From assembly GCA_023129415.1 (NCBI GenBank), contig JAGMCF010000110.1, positions 1 to 62,143 of the forward strand: a DNA stretch of 62,143 bases. The letters are read 5' to 3'. Position 1 is the first letter of the stretch; each line of letters begins with the position of its first letter. Shown here piece by piece: positions 17,271 to 28,034 of the stretch. The notes under the pieces were generated by a model that ran no database searches, was not told the DNA's origin, and was given only the letters and a program-made list of their open reading frames with translations. The position numbers and the translations under genes are program-made. This stretch comes from Candidatus Cloacimonadota bacterium. GTDB lineage: Bacteria; Cloacimonadota; Cloacimonadia; JGIOTU-2.

Positions 17271-19055
17271 TCATACCTGAAGCTCTTTTAGTCTATTCCG
17301 AACCTCAGGTGCATAAGATCCATTAGGAAAATCAATTAAATATCTTTTATAATTTTCTATTGCTAACTCATAATTTTCTAAATTATAATAGCAATCTCCA
17401 ATCCTTTTTTCAAAATAATCATTATAAATACTATTATTTTTATTTGCTAACTCAAGAAAAATATTTAAAGATTTATAATATTGTAAGTTATCAAAATAAT
17501 AATCTGCCATTTTTGTTTTCAAATATATTGTAAATATTGAATCACTACAAGAAGAGATAATATGTTCATAAATAAGTTCTGTTTCAGTTATATTTGATAT
17601 AATAATTGATTTAAGAAAATTAATAACTTCATTTTCTATGTTAATAGAATCATTAGATATAGATACATTTTTTGAAATACTTAATAATTTATTTAATGTA
17701 ATCATATCATTTAAATATATACTTTCTTCATTATGTAACATATAATCTTCTAATAAAGAATCTGACTCATTAAACTCTTGAGAATAAATATAAGTAAGAT
17801 ATAACTTATATTTTATTAATGAATAGATTGAGAAGTCTAACTTAGGATTGTTTAATATATTCTCATAAATTGCAATAGCATCTGCATAATGATTATCATA
17901 TAAATAACTATCAGCAAGCAAGATAGATAGATTTGTGGAATATTTGGGATGAAATGCAAATTTTTGTGCTTCTTTTATATACTCTCTTGCATTTTCTGGA
18001 GAATTATTCTGAAAAAGTTCAATTTTAGATAAATTACTCAAAGCATTTATCAAAATATCATAAGAAATGTTACCTTTATTGTTACTATACAAATCAATAA
18101 TTTTTTTATATGTGTTATATGCCGAGTCATATTCGTGCAATTTATAATAAAGATCCCCTATCTTATTATAAGCTAAAAGTTGTAATATTAAATTGGAAGT
18201 CTTCTGTATAATTGTTTCATAACTTTTTATACTTAAAGAAAATAAGCCCTGTTTCTCACAAATTTCAGCAAATTTAATCAAAGCATCCTCACCTAAATCC
18301 TTGAAAATATCAAAAGCTTGGTCATAATCTTTATCCCTGAGTAAAAACTCTCCTAAAAGAGACTTAATTAGAATATTTTTTGTAATATGCAATCTTTGAT
18401 TTAGAGCATCAATTATAACTTCATTAGAAATATTTAGCTTTTCTAATCTATATTTTATATGATTATAAGAATTTTTATCAAGCATATTTAGATATTCATC
18501 AATTGCCATCTGGAAATTCATTTGATATTGATAGAGCATAGCCATTTCTAAAGCATATAATTTTGGATTTTTAGATAATTTCCTTGCAGTTTCATACAAA
18601 TCAAGTGCTTCATCAAAAAGTGAATTTTTCCTATAAATTGATGCTATTTTATGATATATATTTAGATTTTTCTTGTTTTTATTAATTAAATTGGATGCTT
18701 CTTTTTCAGCATTGTTAAGGCTATTCATCTTAATATACATTTCTATTCGAATAAGAGATATAAATTCCTGACTTAAATAATTTGTCTCTTTATCAAGAAG
18801 AGTTTGCAGTTTTTCAAAATTCTTTTGGTTAAGATAGAAGCTTGATAAATTCTGTATAACTTGTTGATTGTGCGGAAATTGCGAATTAAGTTCTTGATAC
18901 ATTGTTTCTGCGATAGAGAACTTTTTTTGCCTTTCAAAATTCCTGGCTTGATTGAGTTTTATTCTGATAAAATCTTTATCTTTATAAGAATATAATTTAG
19001 GAGAAATTGCTAAATATACTATAATAAATATAAATAAAAATATCTTATTTTTCAT
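17271..19055 (-). CDS. Secreted tetratricopeptide-repeat protein
   Basis: From ATG 19055 the protein has 594 residues: a signal peptide (MKNKIFLFIFIIVYLAISPK and following) and then TPR-like helical pairs throughout. The last pairs (YYKSLNIFLELANK; NYELAIENYKRYLIDFPNGS) are the clearest. Such proteins act as periplasmic scaffolds. The start overlaps the end of the DUF4175 gene, so I preferred this ATG over an earlier in-frame TTG at 19070. Its exact role is unknown; the linkage suggests it works with the DUF4175 protein. Confidence 0.8.
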   Translation of the reverse strand: MKNKIFLFIFIIVYLAISPKLYSYKDKDFIRIKLNQARNFERQKKFSIAETMYQELNSQFPHNQQVIQNLSSFYLNQKNFEKLQTLLDKETNYLSQEFISLIRIEMYIKMNSLNNAEKEASNLINKNKKNLNIYHKIASIYRKNSLFDEALDLYETARKLSKNPKLYALEMAMLYQYQMNFQMAIDEYLNMLDKNSYNHIKYRLEKLNISNEVIIDALNQRLHITKNILIKSLLGEFLLRDKDYDQAFDIFKDLGEDALIKFAEICEKQGLFSLSIKSYETIIQKTSNLILQLLAYNKIGDLYYKLHEYDSAYNTYKKIIDLYSNNKGNISYDILINALSNLSKIELFQNNSPENAREYIKEAQKFAFHPKYSTNLSILLADSYLYDNHYADAIAIYENILNNPKLDFSIYSLIKYKLYLTYIYSQEFNESDSLLEDYMLHNEESIYLNDMITLNKLLSISKNVSISNDSINIENEVINFLKSIIISNITETELIYEHIISSCSDSIFTIYLKTKMADYYFDNLQYYKSLNIFLELANKNNSIYNDYFEKRIGDCYYNLENYELAIENYKRYLIDFPNGSYAPEVRNRLKELQV

Positions 19056-22000
19056 TTTGTATTCTTTCAAAATATTCTTTGATTAGACGGTGATATTCTT
19101 CAGGATAATTTTCATTAATAAATTTCAGAATATCTTTTACTTGAATATGTTCAATATCAATTCTTAATGAATCCGGGGTTTGATATTCTTGTTCTTCTGG
19201 GGTTTTTGATTCTCTTTTTTTGCTAAAATCTCTCCGATGAATAGACCTTTGGGCATCCAAAAGTCTGGAAAGAATTCTTTGTTGCTTCTCAATTAAATCT
19301 TTATCAATGATACCTTTATCAAGTTTCTTCAAAACTTCTTTTATATCATCTTTAATATTTTCAAGATTACCGAGTAGTTTTTCAGCTTCTGGAAATTCTT
19401 TCAAAATTCTTTCTAAATTTTCTTTTATTTCCCTTTCATTTGCAGCGATTCTATTCAACGTATTTCTTTGCCCTGGAGTTAATCTCTGACCCTGTTGAAT
19501 CAGCATCTGTTCAAAAAGTGCCTGAGTTAATAAATTAATAGAACTCTGTCCTGCAGACATCTGTTGAAGTTGTTGAAGCAATTGCTGCATGCCCCCTCCC
19601 CCACCTTGAGGCATCTGGTTTTGAGATTGCAAAAGATCAATTATCATTCTATTAATTGAAACATAAATATCCTGTTTATCCTTTTGGACATTATAGTTGC
19701 GTCTATCTTTTATTTGTTCAAACATTTGTTCAAATTTATTAAAAGTTTCTGCAGTATGAGCAGGAAATTTTGGACTTATACTAAGCATTATTAATGGAAT
19801 ACTATAAAGCTGATTTATTGTGTTCTTTATTCCGTCATACATTGCTACTTCGGTATCTAAGATGTCATAAGCAGTATATTTACTATCTAAGATTTTCTCT
19901 TGCTTTTCAGAGAAATAAATTAGTTCAAACAAAGCCTTTTCAATTAAAGATTGGAATTTTCCCTGCATAGCAGATTGCATTTTATTTTGTGCAATCTGGA
20001 TTGACTCCTTCAATTGAGAAAAACTCCCTTTTATGCTTTTCTGCATAGATTGCAGATTTTGAGAATTATTTGCTTGTAATTGTTGTATTCCCTGCTCCAG
20101 ATTTTCCGAGAGATTGTCTTGTGCAGCTTGTTCAAGTGCTTTTTGCAATTCTTTAGCCGCAAGTAATTCTTTATTTTCAGTAAGTTCTTTAATTAATTCT
20201 TCTAGGTTTTTCTTAAGATTATCGTATTTATCTGAAATATCTTTTTGTTCGTTTGATAATTTATTTAGATTTTCATTTTGTTCAATCATTTCATTAGTTT
20301 TCTTATTCAATTCTTCTTGTAATTTTTCCAGTTCCTCAGCTTGTTGAAGGCATTTTTGCATATCCTGTTCTAATTTTATACTTTTAAGAAGACTCAAAGT
20401 TTCATCTAACTTTTTTAGAAATTCTTCTTGTGATAATTTAAAATTATTCAAAGCTTCTTTCATTTGTTCTGGGGTAATTTTTTGCATGGCTTCCTGGAGC
20501 TTCTTCATTGCATCTTTAAGTTCAGGTGTGGATATCTCTTCCATTATTTCTTGAATTTGTTTCAGTTTTTCAAGAGTTTCATTTGACACTGCTCTATTCT
20601 TTTCAATTTGCTCAATGAATTTTTTATAATCCTCTGCAGTTTGTTCTGCTTTTTTTGCATATTCCTCTTGTTTTTTAAGGATAGATTTTAAATCCTCTTT
20701 TTCCTCCCAATCGAATTCTTCGGTTTTAAGAAATTTTCGTCTTAACTCATCAAATTTTTCTTTTGTCTTTTGAGCTTGTTCAAGATTTTCTGATAAGTTG
20801 TGATATTTTTCCTCCTGCTCTCTATGAATTTCATTATATAATTCTTCTATAGAAGGAAACTTCAACAGATAAATTTTCGATTTACCGGTTTGTCTTTCTG
20901 GAATAGTGCAATTGTCATATACTAATAAATAGTAAAAAATTACATCACCGGGTAAAAGATTTGAATTATTTACATCAAATGTATAAGTGCCTTTAATTGA
21001 AGTTCCTTCAATATCTTTTTGTATTCCTGATATAATCGGGAGGAAATCATATTCTTCATAATTTTTTTTGAATGTAATTTGGAGTTCACTGATTCCAAAA
21101 TCATCTGATGCGATAAATCCAATATCTTCTTTAAGATTCTGTGCTAAAATTTTATCTTCTGCTGGAAAAATAATCTCAACTTGTGGAGGGAAATCTTCTT
21201 CAGCATATATCGTGCGCTCAATTGGATGATTTTTATTATGTAAGATATCTTCCAAATAAAAATGGTATGATAAGCTTTTATCTATTATGAAACTTACTGA
21301 ATATTGAAAATCATTAAACTTTTCTAATTTTCTTGTCTGACCATCAGAAAAAATAATACGATAATCCTGAAGGCTATTATTCACCAATAATTCAAATTTG
21401 ATTTTGGTTCCCTTTAATGCAATGATATTTCCAGATGATTCTTCTTCAATCTTATTAGAAAGTTTTGAATACTCAGGGAATGTATAGTAAACAGATAATT
21501 TTCTTATAGTTGGTTTCTCCAATACTGTTATTATGAATGTATCTGATTGAGCAAATTCATTTTGAACATAATATTTTAGGCTATCATCAATGTTATATAA
21601 AGTATAATATTTTTTTGTTATATTGACAGATTTCCATCTACGATTAATTTCATAATTGAAAGTATATGACAATTCAGAATAATAATTTTCTATTTGAATT
21701 TTTTGACTACTACCTTTAAGTAAGATTATATTTCCGGGCGTTATATGAATTTCAGTATCATATTTTGGTGCAAATCTTTCTATATCAATTATAGCTGAAT
21801 ATGAAGTGTAAAAAGAATTTTTATCTATAAAAAAAGAAATTAGAAATATTACAAATACAAATGAAAAAATCTTAATCAATTGAAATAATGTTTTATTGTG
21901 AAATACATCTTTAAACTTAATTTTGTCTGCTATCTTATTTGCTAAATCTATATTAGCATCTATTATTTCATCAGAGTAATGTAATTTACCTTTTGCTTTT

Positions 22001-22317
22001 TCTAATTCCAAACTGGAGAGAATTACTTCGTTTTGCTTTGGAAAGATATTTGATATATGCTTTGCTATATATTCTAAAGAATGATAATTAGAAATGCTTT
22101 TAATGACACAAAATATGATTGCAATAAGGGAAAGTAATTTGAAAATAACTACTATTAGCTTTAAAGAAGAATAATTATTTTCGAATATGTTTATAAGAAA
22201 ATTTGAGGAAACCAATAAAATAATAATGATAGATAAAAGCAGTAAAAGACTTTCAAATGCTTTTATTAGAAAGTATTTAGAACGAAATGAAATCAGTTTT
22301 TTCTTATAAGGATTCAT
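19045..22317 (-). CDS. Large membrane coiled-coil protein, DUF4175-like
   Basis: About 1090 residues from ATG 22317. Three membrane segments occupy the first 170 residues. Beta-rich, Ig-like sequence follows to about 480. A long Glu/Lys/Gln-rich coiled coil spans about 490-790. Near 905 is a Gly/Gln stretch (QGGGGGMQQLLQQLQQM), and the C-terminal part is charged. This architecture matches proteins labelled DUF4175 in Bacteroidota-type genomes, function unknown. It overlaps the TPR gene, and 140 bases separate its start from the tRNA. An envelope or gliding/secretion-related role is only a guess. Confidence 0.78.
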   Translation of the reverse strand: MNPYKKKLISFRSKYFLIKAFESLLLLLSIIIILLVSSNFLINIFENNYSSLKLIVVIFKLLSLIAIIFCVIKSISNYHSLEYIAKHISNIFPKQNEVILSSLELEKAKGKLHYSDEIIDANIDLANKIADKIKFKDVFHNKTLFQLIKIFSFVFVIFLISFFIDKNSFYTSYSAIIDIERFAPKYDTEIHITPGNIILLKGSSQKIQIENYYSELSYTFNYEINRRWKSVNITKKYYTLYNIDDSLKYYVQNEFAQSDTFIITVLEKPTIRKLSVYYTFPEYSKLSNKIEEESSGNIIALKGTKIKFELLVNNSLQDYRIIFSDGQTRKLEKFNDFQYSVSFIIDKSLSYHFYLEDILHNKNHPIERTIYAEEDFPPQVEIIFPAEDKILAQNLKEDIGFIASDDFGISELQITFKKNYEEYDFLPIISGIQKDIEGTSIKGTYTFDVNNSNLLPGDVIFYYLLVYDNCTIPERQTGKSKIYLLKFPSIEELYNEIHREQEEKYHNLSENLEQAQKTKEKFDELRRKFLKTEEFDWEEKEDLKSILKKQEEYAKKAEQTAEDYKKFIEQIEKNRAVSNETLEKLKQIQEIMEEISTPELKDAMKKLQEAMQKITPEQMKEALNNFKLSQEEFLKKLDETLSLLKSIKLEQDMQKCLQQAEELEKLQEELNKKTNEMIEQNENLNKLSNEQKDISDKYDNLKKNLEELIKELTENKELLAAKELQKALEQAAQDNLSENLEQGIQQLQANNSQNLQSMQKSIKGSFSQLKESIQIAQNKMQSAMQGKFQSLIEKALFELIYFSEKQEKILDSKYTAYDILDTEVAMYDGIKNTINQLYSIPLIMLSISPKFPAHTAETFNKFEQMFEQIKDRRNYNVQKDKQDIYVSINRMIIDLLQSQNQMPQGGGGGMQQLLQQLQQMSAGQSSINLLTQALFEQMLIQQGQRLTPGQRNTLNRIAANEREIKENLERILKEFPEAEKLLGNLENIKDDIKEVLKKLDKGIIDKDLIEKQQRILSRLLDAQRSIHRRDFSKKRESKTPEEQEYQTPDSLRIDIEHIQVKDILKFINENYPEEYHRLIKEYFERIQNEK

Positions 22318-22469
22318 TTTCAAAATTCGACACTGAAAAACGCAAGAGAAAGCAGATGAGCTCTGATAAAATTATTTTCATTTCTTTTTTATTACAATAA
22401 TATTTATCTTTCAGCGTTAATCCGCATCTTAAATCAGTGTTTTTCAGCGTGCAATTCATTACTTAATAA

Positions 22470-22544
22470 TGGAGCCACCAGCGGGATTTGAACCCACGAC
22501 CTACTAATTACGAATCAGTTGCTCTACCACTGAGCTATGGTGGC
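22470..22544 (-). tRNA. tRNA-Thr (anticodon CGU)
   Basis: The minus strand gives a 75-base cloverleaf with the CCA end encoded (22470-22472). The acceptor stem is GCCACCA/TGGTGGC. The anticodon arm ACTGA-TTCGTAA-TTAGT places CGU at positions 34-36, reading the Thr codon ACG. The T-arm loop is GTTCAAATCC. A TTGACA box lies about 50 bp upstream (22593-22598). Between 22318 and 22469 there are only 'ttcagcg' repeat segments, arranged in an imperfect inverted repeat. Confidence 0.97.
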
Positions 22545-22691
22545 ATTCTGTAAAAATAATATTTTATATTTCAATTGTTTTATTATGTTTGTTGTCAAGT
22601 TTTGGAAGTTTCATGTAATAAAAATGTCCTCATTTGTGCATGAAGAATTCATAATTGGAACGATTGCGGAACATTTTTTATTAAAGATATG

Positions 22692-22740
22692 AAAAAAAGA
22701 CGACATTCAGCCTTTTGATAAACTTTAAATGCCGTCTTCT
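22692..22740 (-). terminator. Rho-independent terminator after the secreted lamin-tail protein
   Basis: On the minus strand a stem AAGACGGCATT / AATGTCGTCTT with a roughly 20-base loop is followed by a run of T. It lies 20 bp after the stop of the 1388-residue gene. Confidence 0.8.
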
Positions 22741-22760
22741 AAAGCTAATTCATCAAAATA

Positions 22761-25700
22761 CTATCGCAAAAGGAGCAACTTTTTAACAGAAGATTGGTAA
22801 TTTTCTGTTTCCAATCTATAGAAGTAAATACCTGATGATACAAATTTGTTGTTCTTATCAGTTCCGTCCCATTCAATTGACAATTGTTCCCAATTTAATT
22901 GGGAATTGACGATTGGCAATTGTGTCACTAATTGACCTTTAATATTATAGATTTTTATCTCTGCATTCTCTGTGCCTTTGCGGTGAAGTGAGAAAGAAAT
23001 TGTGGTTGAGCTTCGCATTGGATTGGGATAATTTTGGAATAGAACATTTGAAACATAAGATAGTTGACCTTCATCATCAATTGACCATAAGGAATCAATT
23101 TCATCAAAGACCTTATTAATAAATAGCCTTGCATCATCTAATTGAATATAATATAAAGGAAATCCTAAAATGTATGTATTTCCAGTTACTCCAGGTTCTT
23201 TTCTATACTTAGACCCAACACATGCTCCAGCAAAGATTTGATGTTCAGGAAGTGAGGAAGGTATACATGTAAAGATTGGTTCTCCATTTTCCAACTCCAG
23301 AAATGTAATATTTCCAATGGCTCCTAAATAGGAATTAAAAGGAAAATATTCTGGGAAGTAATTATAAAGATTGGGATTAAGATCAGACCAATTTAAAAGA
23401 TGAAGATTTAGCCTTAAAGAATCAATATTAGAAAAATCAACAACACCATTCGTCCCTGTGAACATAGAATTTGTAGGGCTTGGATTACCCCAATACCACC
23501 CATTAGATTCGACTATATCATTCAGAATTGAAGAACTTTCTGACAATCCAGCATAATCTTGTAAAAAGTTTGTTCTGGCAATATTGGTATCCCAAATCTT
23601 TGCACAACCAGAAAATACGAGATTACCACCACTGTCGAGATAGAAACTTAATAAGTCATAGTGATGTATCAAGTGAATTTGTGTAATATCATAATAGAAC
23701 TTTTTTGGATTATTAGAATGCCATATTATAAGTTTATAATCCTGAATATCAGAGGGTGCAAAGTAAGGTGCGAGATTATCATGTCTTAGTTCCTTATTTC
23801 GTATATAGATAGGAGTACCAGTAGAATCTAAAGGAGGATTATCACGCAAATCAAATGTAACAATGTCTTCGGAACAATCCAAAAGAAGATTATTGTAGAA
23901 TATATCAACAGAGTCTTCATAAGCAAATATTGGTTGGTTACCGGTATCATCTACAAGAAGAACACCTTCTTTCTCATCTGCTTCAATTCTTTCACAAAGT
24001 TCAAATTCAAGTATCTCTGGAGTTGGACCAATATGCCCCTGAAGATCAATAGCCCTAATCTTCAATAAATGTTGCCCTGATAATATATCAGATAATATAC
24101 ATGATTGTTCCTCATAGATTGGGATTCTCATCCATTCTTCGCCACTTGTAGAGTCGATAATAATAGTCCCAATTGGTGGTAAACCATCTGCACTGCCATC
24201 TAATTGAATTTCCATATATTCAATATCACAAAAATATTGTTGATACTCCTCTAAGTTTTCATCATAATAAAATGTCCATTCTGCAAGTTGTTTAGTACCT
24301 GTTCTTGGATCATATATATATTCTCCATAATATTCCCAATTCATATAGACTTCAATATCATCAGACCAGATTGCAGAGAGAACTCCATTTATATCCATAT
24401 AAAATTGATTTGCCCAATGATATTCACTTGATACAATCTCATAAGGTATTTCTTCATTTATAGCGTATGTCAGATAAGTATATTCTCCAAGAACATAAAT
24501 ATGTGGTAAAATATCCATTTGGGGGTCTTCACCAAGTTCCCAGGAACTCATAAATGGTCTAGTTTCTGGTGTGAAATGCCCTCTTACAAAAAAAGTCATT
24601 GATGCATAATCAGGATCTTCCATTCCCGCATAATTAACTGCTTTAACTTGTATTTGAGTAACTTCATTAAAATCATTTACTAGTAAATATGGTTTTCCAT
24701 AAGGATTCCCATCAGGATAGTATGCCATTAATAATACCTCATCAGGATTTTCATATTCCTCAGTAGAATGCCACTCTGTACTATCTAACACCACATCCTC
24801 ATCCCATTCAATAATCATAGAATCTGCAGTTGTTTTTTCATAATAAACAAGACGGTATTTATAATATTCTACAAAGGGTAGTGCGTATAACTCAAAATTA
24901 ATTGCTGCACCCACTCGACAGGAATCAATAGTTCCTTGTGTTGTACTTACAAATGTAGTTGGAGGGATTCCACCCTCTGCATGAAAGCCAAGATATTCAA
25001 AGGTGTCCTCAGGATAAACTATCCATTCTGAGTTGTCAGAGTTAGTTCCAGCAGAAGCTGTCCAGTCAATATTTCCTTTAAACACAGAATCCTTTCTTAC
25101 TAATGTATGATCTTTCGTTGCATCAGGTATTCCAGCAACATCCCATCCATCACCAGGATCTTCATCAGGAAGCCCAATGACATCTATAAGTTCCCATGTT
25201 TGACCACCATCAGTTGTTTTTTCTAATCCCCTTGCATCATTTCCGTCAAAATGCACAACACTTGGATAAGAAAGAATTTCATCTGCAACATTTAGCAAAG
25301 TCGTGTCTGCTTGATTAGTTGTAATTACCCATACATCACCATATGAAAGGGTCGCACCTGAAGGAAAATCATGCCAATATTCCCATCCATTGCCATTGAC
25401 TGATTGAGCAATACGATAGTTTGCCAAGTCAACATCCGCATAGGTTCCATTATAAATTTCTAATGCCTTATTTTGACTGCTTCCTTCAATATATTCAGAA
25501 AATATAAGAGTTGGGTAATAATTCTGTAAAAACGATAGATCAAAATTTGCTTCATAAAATTGTTGTAGAATATCTGCAATTTCAATCAACTCATCATAAG
25601 TATTACCAAGGAAAATTGCTGAATATATAACTGCTGAATCACCTGGTGCTATATTCAAGCTTGAGTCAGTTGGTGCCACATAACCATTCATATCTCCATA

Positions 25701-26927
25701 ATATGCATATAGAAAGCGGGTATCACATGGGTTGTTTATTTGTGTATTTGGAAACTCCCTTAAAGAAATCCATTTCTGTGGATCAATTGAGTCCTCATTA
25801 TGGGTCATAAGCCAGTATCTTTCCTTATCATCAGGTCCATCTCCAGGTTCCCAGGTCCAGCAGGCATAATTTGCATAAATCTGAGGTGAAAATATTTTTG
25901 CTGCAACATATCCTTCGGTAAGCCCTCCATCACCATCATGATCATAACTATAAGCAAATTCATGTTCTAAATCATAACTGCTTACATCATCGGAATAAAT
26001 AATAACCCAATCCTGTGGACCAATATCACAGTCAAAATAATAACCTAATGAATAATCAAAAAGTGTATCTTGTTCATTCATATTATAAATTGTGGTTTTA
26101 AATAATGCAAGTTGATTAATCATATGCCCAGTCCAACAAAATGATTCTTGCTTTACTGCAATATTTAGTGGTGTATGTATTCCAGATGAGCTCCCCCATT
26201 TTCTATTTCCAGGTGTTCCAAATGGACTATAATCATAGAAATATGACAAAATATTTTCTTTACCATAATATCCACCATCTTCATCTTCAAATCCGTCTCC
26301 ATCATTGTCATAAGGTCTGGTAAAACAAAATATACTATCTGAATCATAAGGGAATCCAAGCATACCGAAGGGGTCTTCATCAATTAAACCATCTTCATCA
26401 TCATCAATGTTAATAACACCTTGATAGTCATAATATTTCAAAGAACGATCAAATACATTATATTCATAGTATAGTTGTCCAATAAAATTTGCTTCCAATG
26501 GATTATAAGCTGGAAGCATTTCATAATAATCAGCATCACCATCAAAACCAACTGTGCATAATGTATCAATAACTCTACCAAATCCCATATTTGTTGTTCC
26601 GGTTTCTTCGTGTTCTGGATCCTGCCAATACAATATTTCTCCATACTCATTTCTTCTCTGTCTTGCAGCACCAAACCAGAGTGCTCCTAAGTAAAGGAAG
26701 TCGATACCTGAGCCTTTTGGAAATTCAAGAGATGGATATTGAGGAACAACATCGTCCCCAGACCCTAGAAATCCATAATTTGACACCCGTAGAGAAAAGT
26801 TACCAATATCATGAATCTTAAATATGTCCAACATCTTAGATATATCAGGATTTTCTTTTACTTGTCTAGCAGATAAAGGTATAAATATTAAAGCTAATGT
26901 CATTATAGTCAATATGATTTTTTTCAT
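22761..26927 (-). CDS. Giant secreted protein with lamin-tail and C-terminal sorting domain
   Basis: 1388 residues with a signal peptide (MKKIILTIMTLALIFIPLSA). An Asp-rich, EF-hand-like stretch (IDDDEDGLIDEDPFG; DNDGDGFEDEDGG) lies at about 170-215. A lamin-tail domain spans about 475-640 (FSEYIEGSSQNKALEIYNG...). Long beta-rich repeats follow, and a C-terminal sorting domain (about 1300-1388) has NYPNPMRSSTTISF, IKIYNIKGQLV, WDGTDKNNKFVSSGIYFYRL and a final LLLLR. That domain is typical of type IX-secreted or surface proteins of FCB bacteria. AGGAGG precedes the ATG. Function is unknown; it is probably an extracellular or surface adhesin or shell protein. Confidence 0.85.
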   Translation of the reverse strand: MKKIILTIMTLALIFIPLSARQVKENPDISKMLDIFKIHDIGNFSLRVSNYGFLGSGDDVVPQYPSLEFPKGSGIDFLYLGALWFGAARQRRNEYGEILYWQDPEHEETGTTNMGFGRVIDTLCTVGFDGDADYYEMLPAYNPLEANFIGQLYYEYNVFDRSLKYYDYQGVINIDDDEDGLIDEDPFGMLGFPYDSDSIFCFTRPYDNDGDGFEDEDGGYYGKENILSYFYDYSPFGTPGNRKWGSSSGIHTPLNIAVKQESFCWTGHMINQLALFKTTIYNMNEQDTLFDYSLGYYFDCDIGPQDWVIIYSDDVSSYDLEHEFAYSYDHDGDGGLTEGYVAAKIFSPQIYANYACWTWEPGDGPDDKERYWLMTHNEDSIDPQKWISLREFPNTQINNPCDTRFLYAYYGDMNGYVAPTDSSLNIAPGDSAVIYSAIFLGNTYDELIEIADILQQFYEANFDLSFLQNYYPTLIFSEYIEGSSQNKALEIYNGTYADVDLANYRIAQSVNGNGWEYWHDFPSGATLSYGDVWVITTNQADTTLLNVADEILSYPSVVHFDGNDARGLEKTTDGGQTWELIDVIGLPDEDPGDGWDVAGIPDATKDHTLVRKDSVFKGNIDWTASAGTNSDNSEWIVYPEDTFEYLGFHAEGGIPPTTFVSTTQGTIDSCRVGAAINFELYALPFVEYYKYRLVYYEKTTADSMIIEWDEDVVLDSTEWHSTEEYENPDEVLLMAYYPDGNPYGKPYLLVNDFNEVTQIQVKAVNYAGMEDPDYASMTFFVRGHFTPETRPFMSSWELGEDPQMDILPHIYVLGEYTYLTYAINEEIPYEIVSSEYHWANQFYMDINGVLSAIWSDDIEVYMNWEYYGEYIYDPRTGTKQLAEWTFYYDENLEEYQQYFCDIEYMEIQLDGSADGLPPIGTIIIDSTSGEEWMRIPIYEEQSCILSDILSGQHLLKIRAIDLQGHIGPTPEILEFELCERIEADEKEGVLLVDDTGNQPIFAYEDSVDIFYNNLLLDCSEDIVTFDLRDNPPLDSTGTPIYIRNKELRHDNLAPYFAPSDIQDYKLIIWHSNNPKKFYYDITQIHLIHHYDLLSFYLDSGGNLVFSGCAKIWDTNIARTNFLQDYAGLSESSSILNDIVESNGWYWGNPSPTNSMFTGTNGVVDFSNIDSLRLNLHLLNWSDLNPNLYNYFPEYFPFNSYLGAIGNITFLELENGEPIFTCIPSSLPEHQIFAGACVGSKYRKEPGVTGNTYILGFPLYYIQLDDARLFINKVFDEIDSLWSIDDEGQLSYVSNVLFQNYPNPMRSSTTISFSLHRKGTENAEIKIYNIKGQLVTQLPIVNSQLNWEQLSIEWDGTDKNNKFVSSGIYFYRLETENYQSSVKKLLLLR

Positions 26928-27101
26928 GATTTCCTCCTGTTAATTCTTTGTTGTGTAAATATCTTTAATCTTATCCTAATTAATGAAGTTAACATTTTTT
27001 ATATACATTCTTAAAGAGAAAAGCTTCAGGAATTGGACCTGTTGCAACAAGTTTTTTGGGGGGATCTACAATTGCTGCAAATCCCTCTATTTTTGCTTCG
27101 C

Positions 27102-27353
27102 TCAAAAGTGTTTTTTAGCAAAAGCTCTACCAGAGTGACTTTTTAGGTATTTCTCAAAATATAAGGCTTTCTCTTTAGTATCAAATGCAATGACTGTTTG
27201 AATCTTCCATGGTTTATATTTTGAGGTATGTTTTACTTCTCCATTATTATGCTTTGCTAATCGTTTATCTAAATCTTTAGTATACCCAATATAATGACGG
27301 TCTTTGTGTGAAATGCTTATTAAAATATAAACATAGTGAAACATTTGTGCCAT
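27102..27353 (-). CDS. GIY-YIG domain nuclease-like small protein
   Basis: An 83-residue single-domain GIY-YIG protein: HYVYILIS...HYIGYTKDLDKRLAKHNNG carries the two signature triads as YVY and YIG, with the catalytic Arg in DLDKRL and Glu in KALYFEKYLK. The end, SGRAFAKKHF, is typical of the UPF0213/YhbQ-like group. Stand-alone members are common and poorly characterised. It lies just downstream of tmRNA on the same strand. Confidence 0.85.
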   Translation of the reverse strand: MAQMFHYVYILISISHKDRHYIGYTKDLDKRLAKHNNGEVKHTSKYKPWKIQTVIAFDTKEKALYFEKYLKSHSGRAFAKKHF

Positions 27354-27545
27354 TTTTCCATAACTAAAATAATAATCTTATTAAATGCTTTAAAGTATTG
27401 GTTTACCCAGGCGTCTGTCTTCGTTAAAACTTCGCCAAGATAAGTAGTTTTGAGCGAAATATATTGATATAAGCACGGCTTCGTTCTGATAAATCAGCAC
27501 TACGCCGATGCAGTCTTCATTTTTCACTTCGCTCAAAACGAAGAC

Positions 27546-27895
27546 TGGTGGAGGTGGCGGGAATCGAACCCGCGTCCAGAGATTTGGTTGCAAGAACTTC
27601 TACATACATAGTCAGTTGTATTTTCTTATTCAGTACAGAACAGCGGACAAACCTGTACAGAACCAGTCTATAAATTTCAATACTGCTTATAGACATCACA
27701 ATATTAGAGCCATTTTGAACGACATTTGAAAAGAAGCAAATGGCAACCTCTATTCAAATGTAGCTACTTTCTTTAAGCAGCTAAAGCTAGATTTTCATCT
27801 GCATTTCAGTTTGGTATCACCATTTTTACGGTATAGGTAATCTCACCGGTATGCTATTCTTGCACCCGCAATCCCTGTCAAAGCCAGTCACCCCC
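27546..27895 (-). ncRNA. ssrA: tmRNA
   Basis: Rescues stalled ribosomes and tags the nascent protein for degradation. The 5' end GGGGGTGACTGGCTTTGACA pairs with the 3' end CACCTCC-ACCA as the tRNA-like acceptor, and the T-arm GGTTCGATTCC is present. The tag reading frame ends ...GAAAATCTAGCTTTAGCTGC and then TAA. The encoded tag appears to be ADENLALAA after the charged alanine; the resume codon (GCA) is my assignment. Length is 350 bases, a normal one-piece tmRNA. Open frames across this region are shadows. Confidence 0.96.
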
Positions 27896-28034
27896 TATGT
27901 ATATGTCAAAAAACAATGTTTCTTTTCTATTTAAAAAGTTGAAAAGTTATATTTTTTTGTCAAGTTTTTGAGTGCGAATTTGTTGTAAATTTGTGACAGA
28001 AGAATTTTATGGGTTCAATATATTAAACTTCAAC

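Noticed and set aside
22593..22598. TTGACA boxes before the tRNA and tmRNA (27958-27963) as defined promoters
   Set aside because: The -35-like box is exact, but no convincing -10 box lies at the usual spacing, so they were not listed as features.
27390..27729. Open frames on both strands across this stretch
   Set aside because: They overlap tmRNA and its flanking repeats and have no protein-like character.
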